A stretch of 64,000 nucleotides of DNA. Origin: Cognatiluteimonas weifangensis. GTDB lineage: Bacteria; Pseudomonadota; Gammaproteobacteria; Xanthomonadales; Xanthomonadaceae. A model generated the notes under the pieces. That model did not search any database. It saw only the letters and a list, made by a program, of their open reading frames with translations, and had not been told where the DNA came from. Location of the stretch: NCBI RefSeq assembly GCF_003416885.1, contig NZ_QVPD01000007.1, positions 13,039-77,038 of the forward strand, in the 5' to 3' direction. Below, piece after piece: positions 1 to 11,447 of the stretch (its first letter is position 1; each line of letters starts with the position of its first letter). The translations under genes were made by a program, and so were the position numbers.

Positions 1-3000
1 CATCCCTTCGCTCTCCAGCTGCGCCTGGAAGGCCGCGATCGCCGCCGACGGGCCGGCGACGACGCCACTGCCCGGCGCGTTTTCCGCCGCCAGCGACAAC
101 TCCGCCGGCAGCCGCGCGAGCAGCGCCTCCAGCGGCAGCCGCACCGACAACATGCCGCCGGCCGGCTGCGCCTGCATCAGCGCGCCGCGTCGCGCCACCA
201 GCGCCAGCGCGTCGGGCAGCGCGAACACGCCGGCCAGGGTCGCGGCCACGAACTCGCCGACGCTGTGGCCGATCATCGCCGCCGGGGTCAGGCCCAGGCT
301 CAGCCACAGCCGCGCCAGCGCGTACTCGATCGCGAACGTCGCCGGCTGCATGATCGCCGTCGGCAGCAACGCCGCCGGGTCGGCGCTGAACATGCGCTCA
401 CGCAGGTCGCAGCCGAGCACGCCGCGCAGGCCCTGCGCGCACTCGTCCAGGGCCGCGCGGAATATCGGCTCGCTGTCGTACAGTCCGCGGCCCATGCCGG
501 GGTAGGTCGCGCCCTGCCCCGGGAACAGGAACACCACGTCACTCTGCCGCGCCGGCCGGCCGTGCGCGACCGCGGCGGCGAACTCCGGACTGCGCAGCTG
601 CGCGACGGCGCCGGCGACATCGTCGGCGACCAGCGCTGCGCGCTGGGCGAACGCCTTGCGCCCGGCCGCCAGCGTCCAGGCCACGTCCGCCAGGTTCGCA
701 TCGGGTTGCGCTTCCAGGTGTTCGGCCAGGCGCGCGCCGGCGCGCGCCAGCGCTGCCGGCGTGCGCGCCGAGAGCACCAGCAGCTGCGGCCCGCTCGCCG
801 GTTCGGACGCCGGCAATACCGGCGCTTCCTCCAGCACCACGTGGGCATTGGTGCCGCCGACACCGAACGAACTCACCCCCGCACGCCGCGGTGCATCGCC
901 GTCGGGCCAGTCGCTCAGCGCGGCGTTGACCACGAACGGCGAGCCGGCGAAATCGATCGCCGGATTGGGCGTCTGGAAATGCAGGCTGGCGGGGATCTTG
1001 CGTTCGGTCAGCGTCAGCGCGGTCTTGATCACGCCGGTGGCGCCGGCGGCGATCACCAGGTGGCCGAGGTTGCTCTTCACCGAGCCGATGCGGCAAAAGC
1101 CGGTATCGGCGGTGCCGCGGCGGAACGCCCGGGTCAAGCCCTCGATCTCGATCGGGTCGCCCATCGGCGTGGCGGTGCCGTGGGTCTCGACGTAACCGAT
1201 GCTGCGCGGATCCACCCGCGCGCGCTCGTGGGCCATGGCGATCACCGCCGCCTGCCCGGCGCTGCTGGGCGCGGTGAAGCTGGCCTTGCCGCCGCCGTCG
1301 TTGTTGACCGCGCCGCCGAGGATCAGCGCGAACACCTCGTTGCCGTCGGCCACCGCATCGGACAGGCGCTTGAGCAGCACGATCGCCGCGCCGTCGCTGA
1401 ACACCGTGCCCTGCGCATTGGCGTCGAAGGCGCGGGTGCGGCCGTCGGGCGACAGCATCGCCCCGTCCTGGTGGAAATAGCCGCTGCGCGGCGGGCAGGT
1501 GACGGTCACGCCGCCGGCCAGCGCCATGTCGCACTGGCCGCCGCGCAGGCTGTCGACGGCCTGGCAGATCGCCACCAGCGAGGTCGAGCACGCGGTGTGC
1601 ACGCTGATCGCCGGCCCGGTGAGGTTCAACTTGTGCGCCACATGGGTGGCGATGAAGTCCTTTTCGTTGTTCAGCATCACCTGGAAAGCGCCGACCTTGT
1701 CGACCAGCTCCGGATGGGCGAGCACGTGGCGCTGGAAATAGCTGGCGTTGTACATCCCGGCGAACACCCCGACCGGTCCCGGCGTGGCGTCGGGCACGTG
1801 GCCGGCGCGCTCCAGGCATTCCCAGGCCAGTTCCAGGAAGATTCGCTGCTGCGGGTCCATCAATTCGGCCTCGCGCGGACCGATGCCGAAAAACGCCGCG
1901 TCGAACTGCTCGACGCCGTCGATCACGCCGCGCGCCGCGACGTAGGCCGGGTCGTCGCGCTCGGCGGCGCCGATCGCGGGATCCAGGTCGTCGGGGCCGA
2001 ACACGGTGATCGAATCGCGGCCCTCGCACAGGTTGCGCCAGAACGCCTCCACGTCGGCGGCGCCGGGGAAGCGCCCGGCCATCGCCACGATCGCGATCGG
2101 CTCGGTCGCCGTCGTCCGCAGCTCGCCGCTGCGATCGGCGCGCGCGAACCGGGACGCCTCGATCGCATCCGCGCCGCCGTCCGCCAGCGCCGCCGCCAGC
2201 GCCGCGGGCGCGGGGCTGCGGAACAGCAGCGAGGCGGGCAGCGCGCCCGGGGTGTCGTGCGCATGCACCTGCCGGAGCTGCTCCATCAGCCGCACTGCCA
2301 GCAACGAATCCCCGCCCAGCTCGAAGAAGTTGTCGTGCCGGCCGACGCGGTCGATGCCCAGCAGCCCGGCGAACAGCGTGCACAACGACTGTTCCAGCGC
2401 GCCTACCGGCGGCTCGTAGGCGCCGGCGAGTTGCGGACGCTCGCGCACCGGCGCCGGCAACGCGCGGCGGTCGAGCTTGCCGTTCTCGGTCAGCGGCAAC
2501 GCCTGCAGGTCGACGAACGCGCCCGGCAGCATGTAGTCCGGCAGTGCCGCCGCCAGGTGCGCACGCAGCGCCGCGTGCGTCGCCGGCTCGCCGTCGGGGA
2601 CGACGTAGGCCACCAGCCACGCTTCGCCGCCGGGTCCGTCGGCGCGCGCGATCACCGCGCACGCGCGCACCGCGGGGTGGCGCACCAGCACGCTCTCGAT
2701 CTCGCCGGTCTCGATCCGGAAGCCGCGGATCTTGACCTGGTGGTCGATTCGGCCGAGATGTTCCAGGTCGCCGTCGTCCAGCGCACGCGCCAGGTCGCCG
2801 CTCTTGTACAGCCGCAGGCGCTCGCCGTCGGGCGCCTGCCAGTCCAGGAAACGCTCGGCGTTGAGTTCGGGACGGTTGAGATACCCGCGGCACACGCCGG
2901 CGCCGCCGACGTGGATCTCGCCGACCTCCCCGACCGCAACCGGCACGCGATCCGGATCTAGCACGAACACGCGCAGGTCCGGGATCGGCCGCCCGATCAC

Positions 3001-4023
3001 GCTGCCGGCATTGCGCTCCAGGTCGGCGCGGACGATCGGCCGGTAGGTGACGTGCACGGTAGTCTCGGTGATGCCGTACATGTTGATGAGTTGCGGCTGC
3101 CGGTCGCCGTGGCGCTCGAACCACGGCCGCAGCATCTGCAGCTCCAGCGCCTCGCCGCCGAAGATCACGTAGCGCAGCGACAGCGCGGCCGGGTCCGTGC
3201 CCGCGGCCAGGTCGGCGTGGATCAGGCCGCGGAACGCGGTGGGTGTCTGGTTGAGCACGGTCACGCACTCGCGCAGCAGCAACGCATGCAACAGCTCGGG
3301 CGAGCGGCTGACCAGGTACGGCACCACCACCACGCGACCGCCGTGCACCAGCGCGCCCCAGATCTCCCAGACCGAGAAATCGAAGGCGTGGGAGTGGAAG
3401 AACGTCCACACGTCCGCCGGCCCGAAATCAAACCAGTCGGCGGTGGCGGTGAACAGGCGCGCGAGGTTGGCGTGAGTGACCTGGCAACCTTTCGGTTGCC
3501 CGGTGGAGCCGGAGGTGTAGATCACGTAGGCCAGATGCTCCGGCTGCGCCAGCGGCTCCGGATCGTGCACGGGCTGCGCCGCGAACTCGGCCCAGCCGGC
3601 ATCCAGCAGCAGCGTCGGGCCGTCGTACGCCGGCAACGCGTCGCGCTGCTGCGACGAGGTCAGCACCACCGCCGGGCGCGCATCCTCGAACATGAATTGC
3701 AGGCGTTCGCGCGGGTAGGCGGCATCCAGCGGCAGGTAGGCGCCACCGGCTTTCAGGATGCCGAGCAGGCCCACCACCATCTCCAGCGAACGCTCCAGGC
3801 CGATCGCCACCAGGGTCTCGGGACCGACGCCGAGCGCGCGCAAACGATGCGCGACCTGGTTGGCGCGCTGGTTGAGTTCGCGATAGCTGAGCGATGCACC
3901 TTCGCAGGTCACGGCGATCGCGTCCGGTGTGCCGGCGGCGTGCCGCTCGATCCGCTGCGGCACGCAATGTTCCCGCGCGACGCTGGCGTCGCATGTCGGG
4001 GGACTTGCCGAATCTGTGTCCAT
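1..4023 (-). CDS. Hybrid NRPS-PKS, starter module A-PCP-KS-AT (3' end beyond window)
   Basis: The first 1341 codons are in the window and the gene continues past base 1. The order is an adenylation domain (about residues 20-520; YTSGSTGQPKG at 169-179, NMYGITETT at 314-322), a carrier domain (GGDS, phosphopantetheine Ser573), a ketosynthase (641 to about 1050; Cys812 in HTACSTS, His948, His988) and an acyltransferase from about 1160 (Ser1254 in GHSVGE). No condensation domain precedes the A domain, so this looks like an amino-acid loading module feeding polyketide extension. Hand alignment to GrsA gives the pocket D215 F216 W219 N258 I287 G289 M315 V323 H324 K516, the published threonine code. 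GHSVG in the AT is compatible with malonyl-CoA, but the second specificity motif is outside the window. The ATG at 4023 is the first that includes the whole A domain. The final product is unknown. A phosphopantetheinyl transferase lies 2.3 kb away. Confidence 0.95.
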   Translation of the reverse strand, partial: MDTDSASPPTCDASVAREHCVPQRIERHAAGTPDAIAVTCEGASLSYRELNQRANQVAHRLRALGVGPETLVAIGLERSLEMVVGLLGILKAGGAYLPLDAAYPRERLQFMFEDARPAVVLTSSQQRDALPAYDGPTLLLDAGWAEFAAQPVHDPEPLAQPEHLAYVIYTSGSTGQPKGCQVTHANLARLFTATADWFDFGPADVWTFFHSHAFDFSVWEIWGALVHGGRVVVVPYLVSRSPELLHALLLRECVTVLNQTPTAFRGLIHADLAAGTDPAALSLRYVIFGGEALELQMLRPWFERHGDRQPQLINMYGITETTVHVTYRPIVRADLERNAGSVIGRPIPDLRVFVLDPDRVPVAVGEVGEIHVGGAGVCRGYLNRPELNAERFLDWQAPDGERLRLYKSGDLARALDDGDLEHLGRIDHQVKIRGFRIETGEIESVLVRHPAVRACAVIARADGPGGEAWLVAYVVPDGEPATHAALRAHLAAALPDYMLPGAFVDLQALPLTENGKLDRRALPAPVRERPQLAGAYEPPVGALEQSLCTLFAGLLGIDRVGRHDNFFELGGDSLLAVRLMEQLRQVHAHDTPGALPASLLFRSPAPAALAAALADGGADAIEASRFARADRSGELRTTATEPIAIVAMAGRFPGAADVEAFWRNLCEGRDSITVFGPDDLDPAIGAAERDDPAYVAARGVIDGVEQFDAAFFGIGPREAELMDPQQRIFLELAWECLERAGHVPDATPGPVGVFAGMYNASYFQRHVLAHPELVDKVGAFQVMLNNEKDFIATHVAHKLNLTGPAISVHTACSTSLVAICQAVDSLRGGQCDMALAGGVTVTCPPRSGYFHQDGAMLSPDGRTRAFDANAQGTVFSDGAAIVLLKRLSDAVADGNEVFALILGGAVNNDGGGKASFTAPSSAGQAAVIAMAHERARVDPRSIGYVETHGTATPMGDPIEIEGLTRAFRRGTADTGFCRIGSVKSNLGHLVIAAGATGVIKTALTLTERKIPASLHFQTPNPAIDFAGSPFVVNAALSDWPDGDAPRRAGVSSFGVGGTNAHVVLEEAPVLPASEPASGPQLLVLSARTPAALARAGARLAEHLEAQPDANLADVAWTLAAGRKAFAQRAALVADDVAGAVAQLRSPEFAAAVAHGRPARQSDVVFLFPGQGATYPGMGRGLYDSEPIFRAALDECAQGLRGVLGCDLRERMFSADPAALLPTAIMQPATFAIEYALARLWLSLGLTPAAMIGHSVGEFVAATLAGVFALPDALALVARRGALMQAQPAGGMLSVRLPLEALLARLPAELSLAAENAPGSGVVAGPSAAIAAFQAQLESEGM

Positions 4024-4286
4024 GGCCGCCTGTCCTGCCCGCGATCGCGCCTTCACACCGGCCTTCCTGCCGGGGTGCCCCGCCCAAGCCTGTCGCCGGG
4101 TCAGCGCCCCTGCCGGTTACTGCCAGGCAGTAACGGCCATGCCGTGCTTCTTCACCGCGCGCCGCGAGGATCGCGCTGGTGTCGGGGCAAACGCCGAGAG
4201 TCCGTTGCTGCGGCCATGCCGCGCCGCTCTTTCATGCCTGTTTGCGCGCCGCGGCAGCGCGCTTAGGATGGGCGCCGGACGGCCCC

Positions 4287-4682
4287 ATGAAACCCGACCT
4301 GACTCTGCTCTATTCACAACTCGGACTGAAGCCGGACTGCACCCTGGCCGAACTCCAGCTCGCCTATCGCAGGCGCATTTCCGAGCTGCAGCCCGATCGC
4401 CCGGCGGCCGGCGCGCAATCGGCGGACACCGCCGCGTTACTGCGCAACCTGATCTGGATGTACACCACGGCGCGCCGCTTCCATCGCCGCCACGGGCGCC
4501 TGCCGGGCGCGGCTCCGGCATCCGCCGCCCGGGGCGTGGGTTTCGCCCGGCCGCATCCGGCCCCGGGGCCGCCCGCGGTGGCCGCTCGCGGCCGGGCGCA
4601 GGCCCGGATCCGGCTCGGCTTCACCTTCCTCCTGCTGCTCCTGCTGCTCGGCCTGCTGGTCTTGCTGGAGCGCGGGCCATAG
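4287..4682 (+). CDS. Small J-domain-like protein with QPD in place of HPD and a C-terminal membrane anchor
   Basis: This 131-residue protein is divergent from the NRPS-PKS gene. Residues 5-35 follow the helix I-II pattern of DnaJ domains (LYSQLGLKP, then TLAELQLAYRRR), but the catalytic HPD tripeptide reads QPD, so stimulation of a DnaK ATPase is doubtful. The middle is rich in Pro, Ala and Arg. The C-terminus is a run of Leu (about 15 hydrophobic residues) followed by ERGP, which suggests a tail anchor with the J-like part in the cytoplasm. The start is the ATG directly before KPDLTLLYSQ; a longer upstream frame is open but does not look like protein. The next gene on the other strand ends 21 bases away. 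The role is unknown. Confidence 0.7.
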   Translation: MKPDLTLLYSQLGLKPDCTLAELQLAYRRRISELQPDRPAAGAQSADTAALLRNLIWMYTTARRFHRRHGRLPGAAPASAARGVGFARPHPAPGPPAVAARGRAQARIRLGFTFLLLLLLLGLLVLLERGP

Positions 4683-4703
4683 GCAGGTGAGCGGCGGCCC
4701 CGG

Positions 4704-6098
4704 CTAGCGCGCACCTTGCCGGAACACCACCACTTCCACCGTTTGCAGCAGGATCATCAGGTCGAACAGCAGGCCGTGGTTCTTGACGTAGTACAGGTCG
4801 AACTTCAGCTTCTCCTCGGCATCCCGGACCGAAGCGCCGTAGGGGTAACGCAACTGCGCCCAGCCGGTCAGCCCGGGCTTCATGCAGTGGCGGACGGAGT
4901 AGTAGCGGATCTCGCGGCTGAGCATGTCGACGAACTGCGGCCGTTCCGGGCGTGGCCCGACGAAGCTCATCTCGCCGCGCAACACGTTGAACAGCTGCGG
5001 CAGCTCGTCCAGGCGAGTCTTGCGGATGAAACGGCCGACGCGGGTGCTGCGGTCGTCGTCGCGGCTGGCCCAGCGCGCGACCCCGTCCTGCTCGGCGTCG
5101 TTGCGCATGCTGCGGAACTTGGCGAGCTCGAAGCAGCGCCCGTTCTCGCCGACCCGGGTCTGCCGGTAGAGCACCGGCGATCCCGACTCCAGCCACACGC
5201 ACAGGGCGACCAGCAGCATCGCCGGCCAGGCGAGCAGCAACAGCGCCGAGGCGGCGATCAGGTCGAACAGACGTTTGCTCAGGCGCCGCGGCATCGAGTG
5301 GTCGAAACCGCCGGAGAACACCAGCCAGGACGGATCGGCCACGCTCACCGTGATCTGCCCCGCCTCGCGCTCGAAGAACGTGGACAGGTCGGTCACCAGC
5401 ACCCCGCGCTGCGCGCACTTGAGCATGCCCTCCATCGGCAAACCGCCACGACGCTCGTCGGGCGCGATCACGATCTCGTGGACGTGCAGCCACTGCGCCA
5501 GTTCCGGCAACTCGAAGTCGGTGTCGATCCGCAATGCCTCCGGGACCAGTGCCGGCTGCCCCGGCAGCGGCACGAAGCCGACCAGGGTGAAGCTGCGCCG
5601 GTCGCTGCTGCGACGCATGCGGTCGTTGATCAGGCTGGCATTGCGGCCGGCGCCGAGCACCAGGATGCGGCGCCGGAAAGCCTCGGTACGCAAGGCGCGT
5701 TCGGCGAGGAAGCGCAGCGTCGTCACGCCGATGCCGGCGCCAGCCAGCGTCAGCACCAGGACGCCGCGCCCGACATAGGTCTGCGGCACCAGGTAGAACA
5801 GCACCGACAGGACGACGCCCGCGAAGGCGAACGACAGCGCCAGCCGCAGCAGCAGCTCCATCGGCGTGCGCCGCACATGGACCTGGTACAGGCCGAACGC
5901 GGCCATCGCCATGGTCAGGAACGCCGCGACCAGCAACAGGCGCAGCACGCCGGTCTGCATGAACGCCGCCTCGCCGGCCGGGTCGTGCAGGAAACGCAGC
6001 CGGATCGCAAGCAGGCCGGCCGCGACGGTGAGGGCGCATTCCAGCAGCCACAGCACCAGGGTGGCGCGATCTTTGCGGCTGGCCGGCAGGATCGTCAC
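4704..6098 (-). CDS. Polyprenyl-phosphate sugar-1-phosphate transferase, PEP-CTERM/XrtA-associated type
   Basis: This 464-residue membrane enzyme transfers a sugar-1-phosphate to undecaprenyl phosphate, the first step in building an exopolysaccharide repeat unit. The N-terminal half has about four hydrophobic segments, then a CoA-binding-like Rossmann segment (RILVLGAGRNA). The C-terminal bacterial sugar transferase domain begins near KRLFDLIAAS and carries AKFRSMRNDAE, DELPQLFNVLRGEMSFVGPRPERP and GLTGWAQLRYPYGAS. From memory, the YPYGAS and VEVVVF..GAR ending is typical of the transferase subfamily found with PEP-CTERM/exosortase (XrtA) loci. No exosortase is visible here. It lies between the J-like gene and the phosphopantetheinyl transferase gene. 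Confidence 0.88.
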   Translation of the reverse strand: MTILPASRKDRATLVLWLLECALTVAAGLLAIRLRFLHDPAGEAAFMQTGVLRLLLVAAFLTMAMAAFGLYQVHVRRTPMELLLRLALSFAFAGVVLSVLFYLVPQTYVGRGVLVLTLAGAGIGVTTLRFLAERALRTEAFRRRILVLGAGRNASLINDRMRRSSDRRSFTLVGFVPLPGQPALVPEALRIDTDFELPELAQWLHVHEIVIAPDERRGGLPMEGMLKCAQRGVLVTDLSTFFEREAGQITVSVADPSWLVFSGGFDHSMPRRLSKRLFDLIAASALLLLAWPAMLLVALCVWLESGSPVLYRQTRVGENGRCFELAKFRSMRNDAEQDGVARWASRDDDRSTRVGRFIRKTRLDELPQLFNVLRGEMSFVGPRPERPQFVDMLSREIRYYSVRHCMKPGLTGWAQLRYPYGASVRDAEEKLKFDLYYVKNHGLLFDLMILLQTVEVVVFRQGAR

Positions 6099-6295
6099 GG
6101 CAGATCACCAATACCCGGCATCCGGGGGAGATGCCTCGCGCCGGCGCCGATCGGGCAGACGACAGGAGTCCCGCGACCTCTGGCCCCATCGGGCGCTTGC
6201 TCCCCATGCAACGCGGGCGCGGTCGCGGCGCGGCCGCGCGCGTGAGTGAACGTCGGCAATCCAGCGACGAAAGGCGCGGACGGATGCGACGGCGC

Positions 6296-7051
6296 TCAGT
6301 CGGCAGGCGGCCGCAGCCAGGCGCTCGACACCGCCGCAGCCGCGGGACCGGCAACGGCAGCCGCCCAGGCAGGACCCGCATCCAGCAGTTGCACCCGGCA
6401 GGTGCCGGCGACCGTGAGCTCCCCGCCATTGGCGCGGAAGCTGGACATCGCCCGCGCCAGCCCGATCCCGGCCGCCTTCAGCAGCGCTTCCTTGCGGACC
6501 CACAGGTCCAGCAGCGCCGCCGCGTGAGCCGCGGCATCCAGGCCGGACAGCGCCGCGGCCTCGGCCGGATGGCAAATGGCCGCGGCGATGTCGCGGACCG
6601 CGATCGCACGTGCGGCCGGCTCGATGTCGATCCCGACCGGGCCGATCGCGCTCGCCGCCAGCGCGACGCAACCGTCCGCATGACTGAGGCTGGTGCGGAG
6701 CTCAGACCCGGCGAGCCGCGGGCAGCCGCGCGCATCCCGGAACAACGGCACGGCCGCCGGCTCGCAGCCGAGCACCGCCGCCAGCAGCAGGCGGTGCCCT
6801 GCGTACGCCAAGGTGAGCAGGTCGCGGTCGGCCGCCAGCCGCCGGCGCCGGACGCGCGCCGCTTCGGCGGCATCCAGCAGCGCGCGCGCCGCGGGCAGCC
6901 AGCGCGCCCACGCATCGGTGTCGATCAGCAGCACCGTCACGCCAGTCCACGCCGTCAGCGCCCACTGCGGCGAAGGCAGGGCGTCGCCGAAGGCCGTCCG
7001 CAGATGCGCGGTGACTGCGCTTGCAGGGGCATGCTGGACTGATCGGGACAT
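6296..7051 (-). CDS. 4'-phosphopantetheinyl transferase, Sfp type
   Basis: This 251-residue enzyme would move the phosphopantetheine arm of CoA onto a carrier-protein serine. Diagnostic motifs are VGIDIE (Mg/CoA binding) and WVRKEALLKA in the second half, plus a LSHADG-type segment. It is single-copy here and of the larger two-lobed Sfp class. The start chosen is the ATG of MSRSVQHAP; the frame stays open 91 codons further but that stretch is Arg-rich and unlike the family. It lies 2.3 kb from the NRPS-PKS gene on the same strand, so activation of that enzyme (Ser573) is a reasonable inference, though such enzymes can also serve other pathways. Confidence 0.88.
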   Translation of the reverse strand: MSRSVQHAPASAVTAHLRTAFGDALPSPQWALTAWTGVTVLLIDTDAWARWLPAARALLDAAEAARVRRRRLAADRDLLTLAYAGHRLLLAAVLGCEPAAVPLFRDARGCPRLAGSELRTSLSHADGCVALAASAIGPVGIDIEPAARAIAVRDIAAAICHPAEAAALSGLDAAAHAAALLDLWVRKEALLKAAGIGLARAMSSFRANGGELTVAGTCRVQLLDAGPAWAAAVAGPAAAAVSSAWLRPPAD

Positions 7052-7335
7052 CCGCCCCCGCCGGATCGCTGCAGACCGCGGACACCGCCGCGGAACTGCA
7101 TCGGACAACGCCGGCCGGCACCCGCCACGGCCAACGCGTCGCCGGCAGCGCCGGTCGCGGGGCGATGACCGGGCTGCCGTCGCCCTGCCGTTGTGTTCCG
7201 CAGGCACGGCGGGGCCGGCGCTAAGGAGGACGGGGGAATCCCCGGTGGTTGCAATAACGGCGAACGGCTGGTGCACGCCCTGGCTCGGTCGTGCGCCGGC
7301 TCCCGCAGGCGCGCCACGGGGCAACGGCCCGAGTC

Positions 7336-8109
7336 ATGGACACCAACAAGATCTCGCTGGATCCGTCGGCCCTCGCCTGGCGGCTGGCGCTGGTGGCGAT
7401 GCTGCTGGTGGCCGGCAACATCGTCCTGCAGTTGTTCCGGTTGCACTCCAACTACGAATATTTCTCCGGCCTGGCGCTGGTCAGGGTTCTGGTCGATTTG
7501 GATGGCGAGAACACCTTCCCGGCGCTGTTCTCGACCGCGCTGCTGCTGTCCGCAAGCGCGCTGCTGGCGTTGATCGCCAGGCTCGAGCGCCACGACGGCG
7601 CGCGAGACGCGGCCAAATGGACACTGCTGGCGATCGGTTTCCTGCTGATGGGCATGGACGAATCCCTGGCACTGCACGAGCACCTGATCGCGCCGCTGCG
7701 CGCCCTGCTCGGCGGCCGCCAGCTGGGCATCTTCTATTTCGCGTGGGTGATCCCCGGCATCGTCCTGGTCGCGGTGTTGGGCGCGTACTTCATGCCGTTC
7801 CTGTGGCGGCTGCCGCGGGGCACCGCGATCGCGTTTGCGCTGGCTGCGGCGATCTACGTGGGCGGCGCGCTGGGTGTCGAACTGGTCGAAGGCTGGTGGC
7901 GCGAAGGCCATGGCCACCGCAATGCGGCCTATCACCTGCTGGTGAGCCTGGAGGAAGGCATGGAGATGCTGGGCACGATCCTCTTCATCCATGCCCTGCT
8001 GCGCTACCTCGCCGGGCACCATGGCGAAGTACGCCTGCGATTCGATGCCGCCACCGCGATGCAGCCGCTGCCGGAAAAGCAAAAGGGCCAACGGGTACTG
8101 GCCCGTTGA
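7336..8109 (+). CDS. Polytopic membrane protein of unknown function
   Basis: This 257-residue protein has about six to seven hydrophobic helices. It is not recognised. Charged residues cluster at two places near membrane segments: MDESLALHEHL (residues about 113-123) and ELVEGWW with HGHRNAAYH and LEEGMEML (about 180-220). Acidic and histidine clusters of this kind could bind a metal, as in intramembrane hydrolases, but no family motif is complete. The ATG at 7336 gives a hydrophobic N-terminus; an upstream in-frame ATG at 7291 adds an Arg-rich stretch. The last codons coincide with a hairpin that looks like the terminator of the opposing tRNA-Arg gene. No obvious partner gene. Confidence 0.75.
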   Translation: MDTNKISLDPSALAWRLALVAMLLVAGNIVLQLFRLHSNYEYFSGLALVRVLVDLDGENTFPALFSTALLLSASALLALIARLERHDGARDAAKWTLLAIGFLLMGMDESLALHEHLIAPLRALLGGRQLGIFYFAWVIPGIVLVAVLGAYFMPFLWRLPRGTAIAFALAAAIYVGGALGVELVEGWWREGHGHRNAAYHLLVSLEEGMEMLGTILFIHALLRYLAGHHGEVRLRFDAATAMQPLPEKQKGQRVLAR

Positions 8110-8114
8110 CCCTT
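8073..8114 (-). terminator. Rho-independent terminator downstream of tRNA-Arg
   Basis: The arms at 8083-8095 and 8102-8114 pair over 13 positions with one mismatch around a six-base loop. On the minus strand the stem is followed by TTGCTTTT. It ends the tRNA transcript and overlaps the last codons of the convergent membrane-protein gene. Confidence 0.65.
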
Positions 8115-8122
8115 CGTCTTGA

Positions 8123-8199
8123 TGGCGCGCCCGGAGAGATTCGAACTCCCGACCCCCAAGTTCGTAGCCTGGTGCTCTATCCAGCTGAGCTACGGGCGC
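8123..8199 (-). tRNA. tRNA-Arg (anticodon ACG)
   Basis: 77 nt including an encoded CCA. The acceptor stem GCGCCCG pairs with CGGGCGC, the D-loop is GCTCAGCTGGATAGAGC, the anticodon loop CTACGAA gives ACG, and the T-arm GGGAGTTCGAATCTC is intact. Confidence 0.97.
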
Positions 8200-8268
8200 A
8201 GAAGCGGAATTGTGCCGAATCCGGTGGGACCTGGTCAATCCGTTTGTTGCTCGATCGCTGACCGGGTC

Positions 8269-8361
8269 TGGCGGAGACTGAGGGATTCGAACCCTCGATG
8301 GAGCTTTTGACCCCATACTCCCTTAGCAGGGGAGCCCCTTCGGCCTCTCGGGCAAGTCTCC
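8269..8361 (-). tRNA. tRNA-Ser (anticodon GCU)
   Basis: 93 nt including an encoded CCA, with the long variable arm typical of serine tRNAs. The acceptor stem starts GGAGACT, the anticodon loop CTGCTAA gives GCT, and the T-arm GAGGGTTCGAATCCCTC is intact. It sits 32 bases after csrA on the same strand, the usual position next to csrA in this group. Confidence 0.97.
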
Positions 8362-8393
8362 GGAAGGTCAGGCGAGCGCGGAAGGATACCGGC

Positions 8394-8636
8394 TCACTCC
8401 GCCTGCGGCAAATTGCCGCTGCCGGATTGCTTGCCGGACTCGGGTGTTGCGCCCGACGCGGCGCCGCCTTCATCGCCACGCTGGATGCGCTGGTAGATTT
8501 CCTCGCGGTGCACGGCGACGTCCTTGGGCGCGGTGATGCCGATGCGCACCTGGTTGCCCTTGACGCCGAGCACGGTGACGGTGACCGAGTCGCCGATCAT
8601 CAGGGTTTCGCCGACGCGGCGGGTAAGGATCAACAT
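8394..8636 (-). CDS. csrA: Carbon storage regulator CsrA/RsmA
   Basis: An 80-residue post-transcriptional regulator that binds GGA-containing hairpins in mRNA leaders. The N-terminus [16 protein letters not shown] and the segment [22 protein letters not shown] are the canonical CsrA fold. The tail after residue 58 is about 20 residues of Gly, Ser, Ala and Glu, longer than the 61-residue E. coli protein. The Shine-Dalgarno GGAGAG lies five bases before the ATG. It lies 162 bases after alaS, with an inverted-repeat region between, so it may have its own promoter. In xanthomonads CsrA controls virulence, motility and biofilm; this is family knowledge. Confidence 0.97.
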   Translation of the reverse strand: MLILTRRVGETLMIGDSVTVTVLGVKGNQVRIGITAPKDVAVHREEIYQRIQRGDEGGAASGATPESGKQSGSGNLPQAE

Positions 8637-8798
8637 TGCAGCTCTCCGTTGGGCCGGCGGTCCCGTTGCGGTTCGCCCCCGGTCCGGGGGCTTGCCTTCA
8701 CTTTCATAAACAACCGCGGATACTAACCGATCCGGCCATACCCGCGACCGGGAAAAAAGTCCCGAGTCGCGGGTTGGACCAGACGCGACAGTACGTGT

Positions 8799-11447
<2,649 letters not shown>

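Noticed and set aside
265-3409. Long frames on both strands over the NRPS-PKS gene
   Set aside because: Only the minus-strand frame starting at 4023 contains adenylation, carrier, KS and AT motifs.
8637-8798. Terminator between alaS and csrA
   Set aside because: CCCGCGAC and GTCGCGGG form an inverted repeat, but the T run falls in the loop rather than after the stem, so it is not a standard terminator; its role is unclear.
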